A DNA stretch of 64,000 nt, taken from NCBI RefSeq assembly GCF_002086125.1, contig NZ_MVHG01000015.1, positions 30,918 through 94,917 on the forward strand. The letters run 5' to 3'. Source of the DNA: Mycobacterium arosiense ATCC BAA-1401 = DSM 45069. GTDB taxonomy: Bacteria; Actinomycetota; Actinomycetes; Mycobacteriales; Mycobacteriaceae. The notes below the pieces were generated by a model that was not told where the DNA came from, searched no databases, and saw only the letters and a list, made by a program, of their open reading frames with translations. Of the stretch, positions 8,600-17,606 are shown one piece after another; within the stretch, counting starts at the first letter, position 1, and every line of letters begins with the position of its first letter. The translations under genes were made by a program, and so were the position numbers.

Positions 8600-9715
8600 A
8601 TGGATCAGCTCTGGGTCAACCGCGCGGCCAGTAGCGAAGCCGCTGTCACGCAACGGCACCTGAAACGCCTCTGGGGGCTGCCCGCCACACAGCTCGGGGT
8701 GGTGGCCTGGCCGGCGACGCGGCGCGACCGCTGGTTCGGCACCTGGCACTACTGGTGGCAGGCCCATCTGCTGGACTGCCTGGTCGACGCCGAGGCGCGA
8801 GACCCGCAGCCGCACCGGCATACCGAGATCAACCGGCAGGTCCGCTCGCACCGGCTGCGTAACAACTTCTCGTGGATCAACAACTACTACGACGACATGG
8901 CCTGGCTGGCGCTGGCGCTCGAACGTGCCGACCGGATCGCGGGCGTACGGCGCCGGCGATCCCTGCCCAAGCTCGCCGACCAATTCGTCAAGGCCTGGGT
9001 GCCCGAGGACGGCGGCGGGATCCCGTGGCGCAAGTCCGACCAGTTCTTCAACGCCCCGGCCAACGGCCCGGCGGGGATCTTCCTCGCGCGCTACGGGGAC
9101 CACCTGAAACGCGCTGAGCAGATGGCGGATTGGATCGACCAGACGTTGATCGACCCGGAGACGCACCTGGTGTTCGACGGCATCAAAGCCGGTTCGCTGG
9201 TGCGCGCGCAGTACACCTACTGCCAGGGCGTGGTGCTCGGACTGGAAACCGAGCTGGCCGCCCGCACCGCCGTCGAGGTCAGGCAGCGCCACGCCGCCCG
9301 GGTGCACCGGCTGGTGGCGGCGGTGGACGAACACATGGCGCCGGCGGGCGTGCTGGCCGGGGCCGGCGGCGGGGACGGCGGCCTGTTCGCCGGGGTGACC
9401 GCCCGCTACCTGGCGTTGGTGGCCACCGCGCTGCCGGGCGAGTCGGCCGATGACGTGCTGGCCCGCGACACCGCCCGGCGGATCGTGCTGGCCAGCGCGA
9501 AGTCGGCCTGGGACAACAGGCAGACGGTGGACGGACTGCCGGTGTTCGGCCCGTTCTGGGACCGCGACGCCCAGCTGCCCACGGCGAGCGGCAAGCAGGC
9601 GGAATTCGTCGAGGGCGCGGTGATGGCTTCCGAGGTCGCCGAACGAGACCTGTCGGTGCAGCTGTCGGGGTGGATGCTCATGGAGGCCGCCTGTAACGTC
9701 TCCGCCGAGTCGTAG
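8600..9715 (+). CDS. Glycoside hydrolase family 76-like protein
   Basis: 371 aa (Rv0365c-like). It shows the alpha/alpha-barrel signature of GH76 endo-alpha-1,6-mannanases: [17 protein letters not shown] near the N-terminus and the paired acidic stretch [15 protein letters not shown], whose adjacent Asp residues correspond to the GH76 catalytic pair. No signal peptide is visible, so it is probably cytoplasmic, where a mannoside-lipid or lipomannan fragment would be the likely substrate; this is inference. ATG 8600 follows ACAGG. It is 52 bp after the methyltransferase and 14 bp before the CoA-transferase. Confidence 0.8.
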   Translation: MDQLWVNRAASSEAAVTQRHLKRLWGLPATQLGVVAWPATRRDRWFGTWHYWWQAHLLDCLVDAEARDPQPHRHTEINRQVRSHRLRNNFSWINNYYDDMAWLALALERADRIAGVRRRRSLPKLADQFVKAWVPEDGGGIPWRKSDQFFNAPANGPAGIFLARYGDHLKRAEQMADWIDQTLIDPETHLVFDGIKAGSLVRAQYTYCQGVVLGLETELAARTAVEVRQRHAARVHRLVAAVDEHMAPAGVLAGAGGGDGGLFAGVTARYLALVATALPGESADDVLARDTARRIVLASAKSAWDNRQTVDGLPVFGPFWDRDAQLPTASGKQAEFVEGAVMASEVAERDLSVQLSGWMLMEAACNVSAES

Positions 9716-9729
9716 AACAGGAGCACTCT

Positions 9730-11082
9730 GTGAGCAACAAGGTCTACCAGGACGCAGAGTCGGCTCTGCATGGCCTGCTGAAGGACGGCATCACCATCGC
9801 CGCGGGCGGCTTCGGGCTGTGCGGCATTCCGGAGAAGCTGATCCAGGCTCTGGTCGACAGCGGCATCAAGGACCTCACCATCGTCGGAAACAACGCCGGC
9901 GTAGACGGTTTCGGCATGGGACTGCTGCTCAAGGGGCGTCAGGTGAAGAAGGTGATCGCCTCCTATGTGGGCGAGAACAAGGAATTCGAGCGCCAGGTGC
10001 TGGCCGGTGAGCTGGACCTGGTGCTGACGCCGCAGGGCACGCTGGCGGAAAAGCTGCGCGCGGGCGGGGCGGGCATCCCCGGCTTCTACACCCGCACGGC
10101 GTTCGGCACCAACCTCGCCGAAGGCAAGGACACCAGGGTCTTCGACGGCACCGAATACGTTCTGGAAGAAGGCATTCGGGCCGACGTCGCGATTGTCAAG
10201 GCGTGGAAGGGCGACACCGCCGGCAATCTCGTCTACCGCAAGACGGCGCGCAACTTCAACCCGATGATCGCCACCTGCGGCGCGATCACGGTGGCCGAGG
10301 TCGAAGAGCTGGTCGAGATCGGCGAGCTGGATCCAGACCAGGTCCACACCCCCGGCATCTACGTGGACCGCATCATCGAGGGCGCCGGCTACGAGAAGCG
10401 CATCGAGTTCCGCACCACCAGCGGCGGCGCCGCACGCAAGAGCGACAGCCCCCTTCGCGAGCGGATGGCCCAGCGCGCCGCCCAGGAACTGCGCGACGGC
10501 TTCTACGTGAACCTGGGCATCGGCATTCCGACGTTGGTGGCCAACTTCATTCCCGACGGGATAAAGGTGACCCTGCAATCGGAGAACGGCCTGCTCGGCA
10601 TCGGGGCCTACCCAAGCGAGGACACCGTCGACCCCGACCTGATCAACGCGGGCAAACAGACCATCACCAGCCTGCCCGGCTCGAGCTTTTTCTCCAGCGC
10701 CGATTCGTTCGCGATGATCCGCGGCGGCCACATCGACCTTTCCATCCTGGGCGCGCTCGAGGTCGCCGAAAACGGCGACCTGGCCAACTGGATGGTGCCG
10801 GGCAAGATGGTCAAAGGCCCGGGCGGCGCAATGGATTTGGTGTCGGGTGTCAAGCGCGTGATCGTGCTGATGGATCACACCGCCAAGGACGGCACCCCCA
10901 AGATCCTCAGCCAGTGCACGCTGCCGCTCACCGGCAAGAACGTGGTCGACATGATCATCACCAACCTGTGCGTCTTCGACGTCGAACCGGGACAGGGGCT
11001 GGTGCTCACCGAATTGCAGCCCGGCGTGACGGTCGACGACGTCCGCGCCAAGACGGGCTGCGACTTCAAAGTCGCCCTCTGA
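9730..11082 (+). CDS. Fused 3-oxoacid CoA-transferase (SCOT, alpha+beta)
   Basis: 450 aa. Residues 1-228 are a complete A subunit ([27 protein letters not shown]). A short polar linker (about 229-243) leads into a complete B subunit ([20 protein letters not shown] onward) with the catalytic Glu285 in SENGLLG and the [16 protein letters not shown] signature. It transfers CoA from succinyl-CoA to acetoacetate or a related 3-oxoacid. Bacterial SCOT is usually two genes (scoA, scoB), whereas the fused order here resembles the mitochondrial enzyme. GTG 9730 follows ACAGGAG. It is probably co-transcribed with the GH76 gene. Confidence 0.92.
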   Translation: MSNKVYQDAESALHGLLKDGITIAAGGFGLCGIPEKLIQALVDSGIKDLTIVGNNAGVDGFGMGLLLKGRQVKKVIASYVGENKEFERQVLAGELDLVLTPQGTLAEKLRAGGAGIPGFYTRTAFGTNLAEGKDTRVFDGTEYVLEEGIRADVAIVKAWKGDTAGNLVYRKTARNFNPMIATCGAITVAEVEELVEIGELDPDQVHTPGIYVDRIIEGAGYEKRIEFRTTSGGAARKSDSPLRERMAQRAAQELRDGFYVNLGIGIPTLVANFIPDGIKVTLQSENGLLGIGAYPSEDTVDPDLINAGKQTITSLPGSSFFSSADSFAMIRGGHIDLSILGALEVAENGDLANWMVPGKMVKGPGGAMDLVSGVKRVIVLMDHTAKDGTPKILSQCTLPLTGKNVVDMIITNLCVFDVEPGQGLVLTELQPGVTVDDVRAKTGCDFKVAL

Positions 11083-11103
11083 CCCCGTGCCGGCGGTGGC
11101 CGG

Positions 11104-11796
11104 CTACTCGGCCGCCGGTAGCCGTTCGGGTTCCCGGTCCTCGGTGCTCGGCGCCTGCCGCCGTCGCCGATAGCCGCGCGCCGCGGCGATGAACGCCGGC
11201 GTCAGCGAGACGACCAGGATGGCCAGCAGAATCTTCTGCAGGTTGTGGTGCACGAACGGCACGTTGCCCAAGAAGTAGCCGGCCAGCGTCACGCCACCGC
11301 CCCAGAGGATGCCGCCGACGATGTCGAAACCCAAAAACACCGGGTAGCGCATATAGGACACCCCGGCGACCACCGGTGTGAAGGTCCGGATGAACGGCGC
11401 GAACCGGGCCAGGATGATCGCCCAGGGCCCGTACTTCTCGAAGAACGCGTGCGACTCGGTCACGTGGTGCTTCTTGAAAAACCGCGAGTCTTCCTTTTTG
11501 AACAGCGCCGGGCCGATGCGCCGGCCGATGAAATACCCGGTCTGGTCGCCCAGGATCGCCACGGTGGCCACGGCGGGAGCCAGCACCCAGATGCTGGCCG
11601 GCGGACTGGGGTGCGCGGCCAGCAGGCCGCCGGTGAACAGCAGCGACTCGCCCGGCAGCAGCGGAAACAGCAGCCCGGTCTCGACGAAGACGATGATCAG
11701 GATGCCGGGCAGCACCGCCGACCCGAAGACGCCGTTGGCGCCCAACCAATACATGGGGTCGAAGATGTCGGGCAGGGCCGTCACGGCGGTGCTCAT
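11104..11796 (-). CDS. DedA-family membrane protein
   Basis: 230 aa, like Rv0364. The DedA/VTT pattern is clear: membrane entry segment FVETGLLFPLLPGESLLFTGG, GDQTGYFIGRRIG, FLARF-type motif (IILARFAPFIRTFTPVVAG) and several transmembrane helices. Related proteins are flippases or carriers for undecaprenyl phosphate or phospholipids. The C-terminus is a basic cytoplasmic tail. ATG 11796 is preferred because TATGTT (11810-11805) lies 8 nt upstream, consistent with a leaderless transcript. It diverges from the fba remnant. Confidence 0.85.
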   Translation of the reverse strand: MSTAVTALPDIFDPMYWLGANGVFGSAVLPGILIIVFVETGLLFPLLPGESLLFTGGLLAAHPSPPASIWVLAPAVATVAILGDQTGYFIGRRIGPALFKKEDSRFFKKHHVTESHAFFEKYGPWAIILARFAPFIRTFTPVVAGVSYMRYPVFLGFDIVGGILWGGGVTLAGYFLGNVPFVHHNLQKILLAILVVSLTPAFIAAARGYRRRRQAPSTEDREPERLPAAE

Positions 11797-11881
11797 GATC
11801 ACTCAACATACCGGCTTCGGGGTGAGCCCTTGACCATCCTGGACGATACTGAGGGCACCCGGCCGCAGCAGAGGAGTCGCC

Positions 11882-12445
11882 ATGCCCATCGCCACGCCCG
11901 AGGTCTACGCCGAGATGCTGGGACGCGCCAAGGACCATGCGTATGCCTTCCCGGCGATCAACTGCACGTCATCGGAGACGGTGAACGCGGCCCTTAAGGG
12001 CTTCGCCGACGCCGGCAGCGACGGGATCATCCAATTCTCTACCGGCGGTGCGGAATTCGCGTCGGGGCTGGGTGTCAAGGACATGGTCGCCGGTGCGGTG
12101 GCGCTGGCCGAGTTCACCCGTCGCATTGCCGACAGATACCCGATCAACGTTGCGCTGCACACCGACCACTGCCCCAAGGACAAGCTGGACACCTATGTCC
12201 GCCCGCTGCTGGCCATCTCGGCCGAACGGGTCGCGGCGGGCCGAGACCCGCTGTTCGGGTCCCACATGTGGGACGGCTCGGCCGTGCCGATCGACGAGAA
12301 CCTGGTGATCGCGCGGGAACTGCTCAAGGAGGCCGCGGCCGCAAAGATCATCCTCGAGATCGAGATCGGCGTGGTGGGCGGCGAAGAGGACGGCGTCGTG
12401 GGCGAGATCAACGACAAGCTCTACACCACGCCGAGCCGGAGCTAG
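11882..12445 (+). pseudogene. fba: Truncated class II fructose-bisphosphate aldolase
   Basis: The first 184 residues of a normal class II aldolase (MPIATPEVYAEML, LHTDHCPKD with the catalytic Asp and a zinc His, GGEEDGV) preceded by AGAGGAG. After LYTTP the frame reads three unrelated codons (SRS) and stops, about 160 residues short of the family's roughly 344. The missing half carries the two other zinc histidines and the substrate-phosphate loops, so the product cannot be active. The break coincides, within a few nt, with the stop codon of the Rv0361-like gene on the other strand. In M. tuberculosis mgtE lies between these two genes and is absent here. Either a real deletion or an assembly join. 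Confidence 0.85.
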
Positions 12446-13314
12446 CCGCTGGCGGACTGGCAGATCTTCCACTGGTCGTCGCGGTACTGCAGATCCAGGC
12501 TGCGGGTGGAGCGCAGCTGCGGGTCATACGCCATGAACGTGGTGACGTTCGCCTCGGCGTGCTGGCCGTTGACCACGACCTGGTCGATGCTGGCGATCAC
12601 CGGATACTGCTTGGCCGCCGACACCCGCCGGTAGGTCTCGTCCCACGCGTGCTCGTCGTAGTCGGCGTAGCCGTCGCGGGTGGTGCCGCAGGTGATGGTG
12701 CGCAGCGTGGTCAGGTCACCGCGCTGGATGGCGGTGTCGAAGTCGGCAATGGTGTGGCGAACCTGGTCTTCCTGCGAGACGCCGGCGTGCTTGCCGCGGG
12801 TGAGCAGCACCGTGCCCAGGATCGCGATCGCCACCAGCGCCAGCACGATCACCACCAGCGCCAGTATCCAGCCCCAGTTGAACTGCCGGGAGGTGCGCAG
12901 CTTACTGCCGAACCGGGGTGGAATCGATTGCGGGACTGCCGCTTTGGGTGGAGCGCCGAACTGCGCGGTGGCGTCGGACCCGGGCGGCGTCGCGAACGCC
13001 TCGGTGGCGGGTTCGGCGGTGGTGTTGATGATCGTGGTCTCTTTGGCGTCGAAACCGGGCGCGGTGAAGCGACGTTTGCGCTGCGGTCCACTCGGCATCT
13101 CTTGGGGGCCGCTCTGCGGGTCGGGCCTGTTGATCACCACGGTCTCGGTCTCGGAGTCGTTGGGGACCATGGGGACGCTCTCGGTGGCGTCTTCTCCGGT
13201 TTCGGAGCCGGACTCGGCCCCCCATTCGTCGCTCGATTCGGTGCGAGATTCGCGTGGGTCGAACCCAGGCCGTTTCGCCGCGCCGCCGCGGTCGGGTTCG
13301 GATGGGTTGGGCAT
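12442..13314 (-). CDS. Single-pass membrane protein (Rv0361-like)
   Basis: 290 aa from ATG 13314 (MPNPSEPDRGG). The 29-codon in-frame extension upstream is not supported. A long disordered acidic and Ser/Thr/Pro-rich cytoplasmic part (about 1-150) precedes one transmembrane helix (WILALVVIVLALVAIAILGT) and an exported domain of about 110 residues that looks like an NTF2/SnoaL-type fold of DUF4878-like lipoproteins (DFDTAIQRGDLTTLRTITCG, VVNGQHAEANVTTFM). Function unknown. Its stop codon overlaps that of truncated fba in the palindrome CTAG, right at the deletion junction. The gene itself looks complete. Confidence 0.75.
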   Translation of the reverse strand: MPNPSEPDRGGAAKRPGFDPRESRTESSDEWGAESGSETGEDATESVPMVPNDSETETVVINRPDPQSGPQEMPSGPQRKRRFTAPGFDAKETTIINTTAEPATEAFATPPGSDATAQFGAPPKAAVPQSIPPRFGSKLRTSRQFNWGWILALVVIVLALVAIAILGTVLLTRGKHAGVSQEDQVRHTIADFDTAIQRGDLTTLRTITCGTTRDGYADYDEHAWDETYRRVSAAKQYPVIASIDQVVVNGQHAEANVTTFMAYDPQLRSTRSLDLQYRDDQWKICQSASG

Positions 13315-13434
13315 GAGTACTACTGTCCTCCCGCTTCGTGGGGTAGTTGCAGAGCTTAGCGACCGAGTACCCGGCTCGCGGCGATGGCAGAGGTGCGTCA
13401 CGGGGGCAAAGCGAGCGATCTGCAGAATAGAGCC

Positions 13435-13848
13435 ATGACGCCGATGGGAGATCTTCTAGGGCCCGACCCCATTCTGCTGCCCGGAGATACCGATGCCGAA
13501 GCGGAGCTGCTTGCCGGTGAAAAGCCGGGCATCGTCGCCGCCGCGCATCCGACCGCATCGGTGGCCTGGGCGGCCCTGGCCGAGCAGGCGCTGGCCGACG
13601 ACGAGGCCATCACCGCCTACGCCTACGCCCGCACCGGGTACCACCGCGGCCTGGACCAACTGCGCAGAAACGGCTGGAAGGGCTTCGGCCCGGTGCCCTA
13701 TTCGCACGAACCCAACCGCGGCTTCCTGCGGTGTGTGGCGGCGCTGGCGCGCGCCGCCGACACCATCGGCGAAGCCGACGAGTACTCGCGCTGCCTAGAA
13801 CTGCTCGACGATTGCGACCCGCAGGCGCGCGCGGCGCTGGGGCTCTGA
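13435..13848 (+). CDS. DUF3151 protein (Rv0360c-like)
   Basis: 137 aa, from ATG 13435 (MTPMGDLLGPDPILLPG). The sequence is a set of amphipathic helices (AWAALAEQALADDEAITAYAYARTGYHRGLDQLRR, RCVAALARAADTIGEADEYSRCLELLDD) resembling a small TPR-like fold. DUF3151 proteins are conserved in actinobacteria, are cytoplasmic, and have no known function. It diverges from the Rv0361-like gene with 120 bp between and converges on the CDF exporter. Confidence 0.8.
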   Translation: MTPMGDLLGPDPILLPGDTDAEAELLAGEKPGIVAAAHPTASVAWAALAEQALADDEAITAYAYARTGYHRGLDQLRRNGWKGFGPVPYSHEPNRGFLRCVAALARAADTIGEADEYSRCLELLDDCDPQARAALGL

Positions 13849-13863
13849 CGCCCTAAAGACGCC

Positions 13864-14760
13864 CTAAAAGCTGTCCGAACAATCGCTGTCGTCGGGGCAG
13901 TCGATCTGCACGGTGGCGTGCTCGAGCCCGCGTGCCGACAGCACCGCGCGCGCGTCGTGCAGCACCCGGGTGGAGTCGCCCGCGCTGATCAAATGTGCGG
14001 TGCACATGTCCTTGCCGGGGGACAGCGTCCACACGTGCAGGTCGTGCACGTCGATCACGCCGTCGACGGCCACGAGCGCGGCGCGCAGTTCCTCGACGTC
14101 GATGTTCCTCGGCGACGATTCGGAGAGGATCCGCAGCGCGTCGCGGGCCAGCGAGACGGCCCGGGGCAGCACCCACAACGCGACCAGGACGGCCACCACC
14201 ACGTCGGCGTACGGCCAGTGCGTCGTTACCGTCACCACGCCGGCGATCAGCACGCCCAGGCTGCCCACGGTGTCGGCGACGACCTCCATGTAGGCGCCCC
14301 TGACGGCCAGGCTGCCCGACGAGTGCGAACGCAACAACAGCGCGACGACGAAGTTGGCGGCCAGCCCGGCCAGCGCGACCACGATCATCGGCACGCCGGG
14401 GACGGCGGGAGCCTCGCTGAGCCGCCGGATGGCCTCGTAGAGGATGAACAGCGCGATGCCGACCAGCAGCGCCGCGTTGGCGACGGCGGTGAACACCTCG
14501 GCGCGATGCCAGCCGTAGGTGCGGGCGGGCGACGAGCTGCCGCGGCGGGCCAGCGTGACGGCGGCCAGCCCCATGAACACGGCGACGACGTCGGTCAGCA
14601 TGTGGCCGGCGTCGGCCAGCAGCGCGATCGAGTTGATCAGCAACGAGGTGGCCAGCTCCACCACGAAGAACGCCGTCAGCATCGCTGCGGCCATGATCAT
14701 GCGCGGAATCAGCGCAGCGTCGTCCGTGTCGGCGGGGGTGTGGTTGTGGCCTGCGCCCAT
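13864..14760 (-). CDS. CDF-family metal cation exporter
   Basis: 298 aa from ATG 14760 (MGAGHNHTPADTDD). Six predicted transmembrane helices with the CDF signature LINSIALLADAGHMLTD (helix 2 site HxxxD), then a cytoplasmic C-terminal domain. Such proteins export Zn, Cd, Co, Ni or Mn by proton antiport. The helix 5 site reads EVVADTVGS, an ExxxD where Zn exporters usually have HxxxD, so metal selectivity may differ. A perfect inverted repeat lies 8 nt upstream of the start codon. It is the last gene on this strand after the M50 protease gene, 40 bp away. Confidence 0.88.
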   Translation of the reverse strand: MGAGHNHTPADTDDAALIPRMIMAAAMLTAFFVVELATSLLINSIALLADAGHMLTDVVAVFMGLAAVTLARRGSSSPARTYGWHRAEVFTAVANAALLVGIALFILYEAIRRLSEAPAVPGVPMIVVALAGLAANFVVALLLRSHSSGSLAVRGAYMEVVADTVGSLGVLIAGVVTVTTHWPYADVVVAVLVALWVLPRAVSLARDALRILSESSPRNIDVEELRAALVAVDGVIDVHDLHVWTLSPGKDMCTAHLISAGDSTRVLHDARAVLSARGLEHATVQIDCPDDSDCSDSF

Positions 14761-14768
14761 GGCCGGAA

Positions 14769-14792
14769 ATATATGCACATTAACGCATATAT
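14769..14792. promoter_or_regulatory. Palindromic operator upstream of CDF exporter
   Basis: ATATATGC (14769-14776), 8 nt, GCATATAT (14785-14792): a perfect inverted repeat of AT-rich arms in GC-rich DNA. The layout and the ATATG core resemble operators of ArsR/SmtB metal sensors such as NmtR, KmtR and SmtB, which control exporters of this kind. It lies 8 nt from the exporter ATG, so it probably overlaps the -10 element. No sensor gene is adjacent. Confidence 0.6.
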
Positions 14793-14800
14793 GGCAAGGG

Positions 14801-15583
14801 TCAGAACCAGCGGCCCCAGAACCGGGCCAGCGCGTTGCCCCAGCCCACCAGCACGCCCGGCACACCGGACAGGTCGAACAGTGACAGCACGAGCCCGAAG
14901 AACCACTGGTTGAGCACCGGGGCCAGCAGCAAGAACAGCAGGATGACGAAACCCCACTGCCTGGCCGGCGCCAGCGCGCGCTGGGTCTCGCGGCTCAGGT
15001 GCGGTTCCAGAGCGTCGTATCCGTCCAGGCCCGGGATGGGCAGCAGGTTGAGCAGCACGGCGGTGAGCTGAAGAAACGCAAGGAAGGCCACCCCGGACCA
15101 CAACACCACGTGCGGCGGGTCGAAGAACAATCGCGTCACGATCAGCAGCAGCACCGCCAGGGCGAGGTTGGCCGCCGGGCCCGCGAGGCTGACCAGCGTG
15201 CGCCGGGCGGGCGTCATGAACCAGGTCCGCACGTAGACCGCCGCGCCGGGCAGGCCGATCCCGCCCAGCACGATGATCACCATCGGCAGCACCAGCGACA
15301 GCGCCGGATGACTGTAGCGGCGCGGATCCAGCGTCAGATACCCGCGCACGGCGGCGTCGTGGTCGCCGAACCGCCACGCCGTCACCGCGTGCCCGAATTC
15401 GTGCAGGCACAGCGACACCAGCCAGCCGGCGATCACAAAGATGAAGACCCCGGCGTAGGCCAGTGGCCGCGGGCTGGCGCCGGCCGACCAGGCCAGCGCG
15501 CCGCCGCCGGCGGTCAAGCCGAGCAGGCCCAAAAAGATCGGGCTGGGCCGTAGCGATTCGTGCTGGGAGGCAGGGAAGCTCAC
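14801..15583 (-). CDS. M50-family site-2-protease-like membrane metallopeptidase
   Basis: 260 aa integral membrane protein, like Rv0359. The zinc-binding HEFGH (His61, Glu62, His65) sits in a transmembrane helix, and the second conserved motif NLLPIPGLDGYDAL supplies the third ligand Asp. Five to six hydrophobic segments are present. There is no PDZ domain, so it belongs to the small, compact group of S2P proteases rather than to RseP/Rip1. The substrate is unknown. Nine bp separate it from the Rv0358-like gene upstream, so they probably share a transcript. Confidence 0.85.
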   Translation of the reverse strand: MSFPASQHESLRPSPIFLGLLGLTAGGGALAWSAGASPRPLAYAGVFIFVIAGWLVSLCLHEFGHAVTAWRFGDHDAAVRGYLTLDPRRYSHPALSLVLPMVIIVLGGIGLPGAAVYVRTWFMTPARRTLVSLAGPAANLALAVLLLIVTRLFFDPPHVVLWSGVAFLAFLQLTAVLLNLLPIPGLDGYDALEPHLSRETQRALAPARQWGFVILLFLLLAPVLNQWFFGLVLSLFDLSGVPGVLVGWGNALARFWGRWF

Positions 15584-15592
15584 CGATCGAAA

Positions 15593-16255
15593 CTAGCGGA
15601 CCAGTAGCCAGCCTTCGATGTGGCGGTAGAAGGCCGACCGCCGCGCGGTGCGGGGCGCGGGGACACCGTCGCGCAGCACGGCGACGCCCGTGCTGCCCAG
15701 CTGGGCCGCGCGGCCGGTGACCCAGCTGCGCCACAGCCGGCGGAGCCCGCGGCCGTCGACCGTCGCCCGCAGCCCCGGCATCGCCGGCGTCGGCTCGATC
15801 CGCACCCCGGCGACGTCGCCGTCGAACAGCGTCGTGTCGTCGACCACCGCCTCGCCATGGATGGACCGTGCGTCATCCGGCGGCACCCAGGCGGCCCGGC
15901 CGACGATCACCGCTCCGGTCTCGTCGCGGATCAGCGGCACCCGCCGCGCCGAACCACGCCCGGCCCGCCGCGCCGCCCGGCTCCCGGCCGGCAGGCGATA
16001 GATCCGGGTTGCCCGGGTGCGCCGGCGCGGCACGTAGGCCACCTCGATGTCGAGTCGCTCGGCCCGCAGCAGCCGGGTCAGCACCGCGGCCAGCTCGGCG
16101 TCGTCGCCCAGCACGACCAACCGCCGATACGGGCCGATGGCGGCGTCGATGTCGGCTTCGCTGACGACGCGGTGGGCGCGCATGCCCTGCAACGGTCGGT
16201 AGTTGGGCCGCTGGTTGAACACAAGGACCGCGACGGCTCGATCTCCTTGTGTCAC
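15593..16255 (-). CDS. Conserved protein of unknown function (Rv0358-like)
   Basis: About 220 aa from a GTG at 16255. An in-frame ATG at 16342 would add 29 residues of less convincing sequence. No domain is recognised with certainty. The sequence mixes alpha/beta character (IGPYRRLVVLGDDAELAAVLTRLLRAERLDIEVAYVPRRRT resembles a Rossmann-like or diacylglycerol-kinase-like start) with a very Arg-rich middle (GSRAARRAGRGSARR). The C-terminal part (ATVDGRGLRRLWRSWVTGRAAQLGSTGVAVLRDGV) looks like a beta-rich lid domain as in DAGK/NAD-kinase-type folds. That assignment is tentative. It precedes the M50 protease on the same strand. Confidence 0.65.
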   Translation of the reverse strand: MTQGDRAVAVLVFNQRPNYRPLQGMRAHRVVSEADIDAAIGPYRRLVVLGDDAELAAVLTRLLRAERLDIEVAYVPRRRTRATRIYRLPAGSRAARRAGRGSARRVPLIRDETGAVIVGRAAWVPPDDARSIHGEAVVDDTTLFDGDVAGVRIEPTPAMPGLRATVDGRGLRRLWRSWVTGRAAQLGSTGVAVLRDGVPAPRTARRSAFYRHIEGWLLVR

Positions 16256-16558
16256 AGTCCGTCCAATCAAGCAGTGTCCAATGTCGTTGTCTGCCAACAT
16301 CTCCGGCCAGATACGCTCCGCGACGCCGAAACAGCTCGCCATAACGACACGGTCACAACATGGTGTCGACTACGAAAGTTGTTGCAACGCTGCCGGTAAA
16401 CAACCGGATACTTTACTCCTGCCACAGGGCCGACGTTGCGCGGAATCCCGCCACGAGTGGTTAACGGAACGGAGAACTACCATTCGCCGATTTACCGTCG
16501 TCTTGTCAACCGCGCGAATTGGATCGGTCGCGGCGGCTGCCGGCCCTACCCGCTTCCG

Positions 16559-17500
16559 GTGCTGACCAGGCAGCTCTGCCGCATCGGCGCTGGGTGGCTT
16601 TCGATTGTGCTGCTGTGCAGTGGATCTGGGACAGCCTCGGCCGACGAATCGATCGTGATCGACTTGGTGCGGCACGGCCAGTCGACAGCCAATGCGGCGG
16701 CCCTGATCGACACGGCGCCGCCCGGAACGTCACTCACCGCGCTCGGTCAGCAACAGGCTCAGACCGTCGCCGGCGTCCTCGCGGCCAACGGCCCGGTCGC
16801 CGCCATCTTCGCGTCGCAGTTGATCAGGACGCAGCAGACCGCGGCGCCGCTGGCTTCCGCGCTGGGCATGAATGTGCAGGCGTTGTCGGGGCTCAACGAG
16901 ATCGACGCCGGCGCCTTCAACGGCCAGCCGCAGGTCAGCCTCGCCGGGCTCGCCTACCTGCTGGCCCCGGTCGCGTGGCTGCTCGGGTTGCGGATCGTGC
17001 CGATGCTGGCGCCCGGATCCACCGACTCCAACGGTTTCGAGTTCCGCAGGCGTTTCAACGGCGCGCTCCAAACCGTGTACGGGAATGCCGCGGCCAACGC
17101 GGGTGGCTTCAATGGCGTGCTCCAGACGATGTACGCGGGTGCGGTCGCCAACCCGGTCCCCGCCGCCAACGGCAGGATCACCGAGGTCGCGTTCTCCAGC
17201 GAATTCGCCATCGGCGTCGGCACGATGATGAGCGTCAAGAACCCCGATCCGTTGCTCCTGCTTTTCGATCCGCTGCCCAACACGGGCATCGTCGTAATTC
17301 AGGGCAGCCCCCACGACGGATGGACGCTGGTCAGCTGGAACGGCAAACCGGTGCACCCGGGTTGGTCGGCGGCGAGGAACGGTCGTGGCGCCAACGGCCT
17401 GTGCCTGATGTTGGATGCGTCGACCAGGACCGGCGTGTGCGCGACCAAACCGCCCGCGTCGGCAAGTGCTCCGGTCGCGGCGTCTCCTGGCTTAAGCTGA
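16559..17500 (+). CDS. Secreted histidine phosphatase (phosphoglycerate mutase-like)
   Basis: About 313 aa from GTG 16559; a TTG at 16436 would give 354. Starting at 16559 puts a signal peptide (IGAGWLSIVLLCSGSGTASA) at the N-terminus, so the protein is probably exported. The phosphohistidine motif LVRHGQSTAN and the downstream LNEIDAGAFNG are those of the histidine-phosphatase superfamily. A middle Ala/Asn/Gly-rich part (RRRFNGALQTVYGNAAANAGGFNGVLQTMYAGAVANP) contains an internal near-repeat (NGALQTVYGNA / NGVLQTMYAGA). The C-terminal conserved His seems not to be in a standard motif. Substrate unknown. Confidence 0.75.
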   Translation: MLTRQLCRIGAGWLSIVLLCSGSGTASADESIVIDLVRHGQSTANAAALIDTAPPGTSLTALGQQQAQTVAGVLAANGPVAAIFASQLIRTQQTAAPLASALGMNVQALSGLNEIDAGAFNGQPQVSLAGLAYLLAPVAWLLGLRIVPMLAPGSTDSNGFEFRRRFNGALQTVYGNAAANAGGFNGVLQTMYAGAVANPVPAANGRITEVAFSSEFAIGVGTMMSVKNPDPLLLLFDPLPNTGIVVIQGSPHDGWTLVSWNGKPVHPGWSAARNGRGANGLCLMLDASTRTGVCATKPPASASAPVAASPGLS

Positions 17501-17606
17501 TTTGCCCGGCTCCACAGCCGGCCACCGGCGACCCGCGCGGTCGCCAGGCTAGGGTGGGTCACCGGCTGGACCACAATACGCAGGCGAGATCAGGTGGGAG
17601 CGTGTC

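Noticed and set aside
11828..11850. SigA promoter TTGACC ... GATACT before fba
   Set aside because: The spacer is only 9 nt, too short for a -35/-10 pair.
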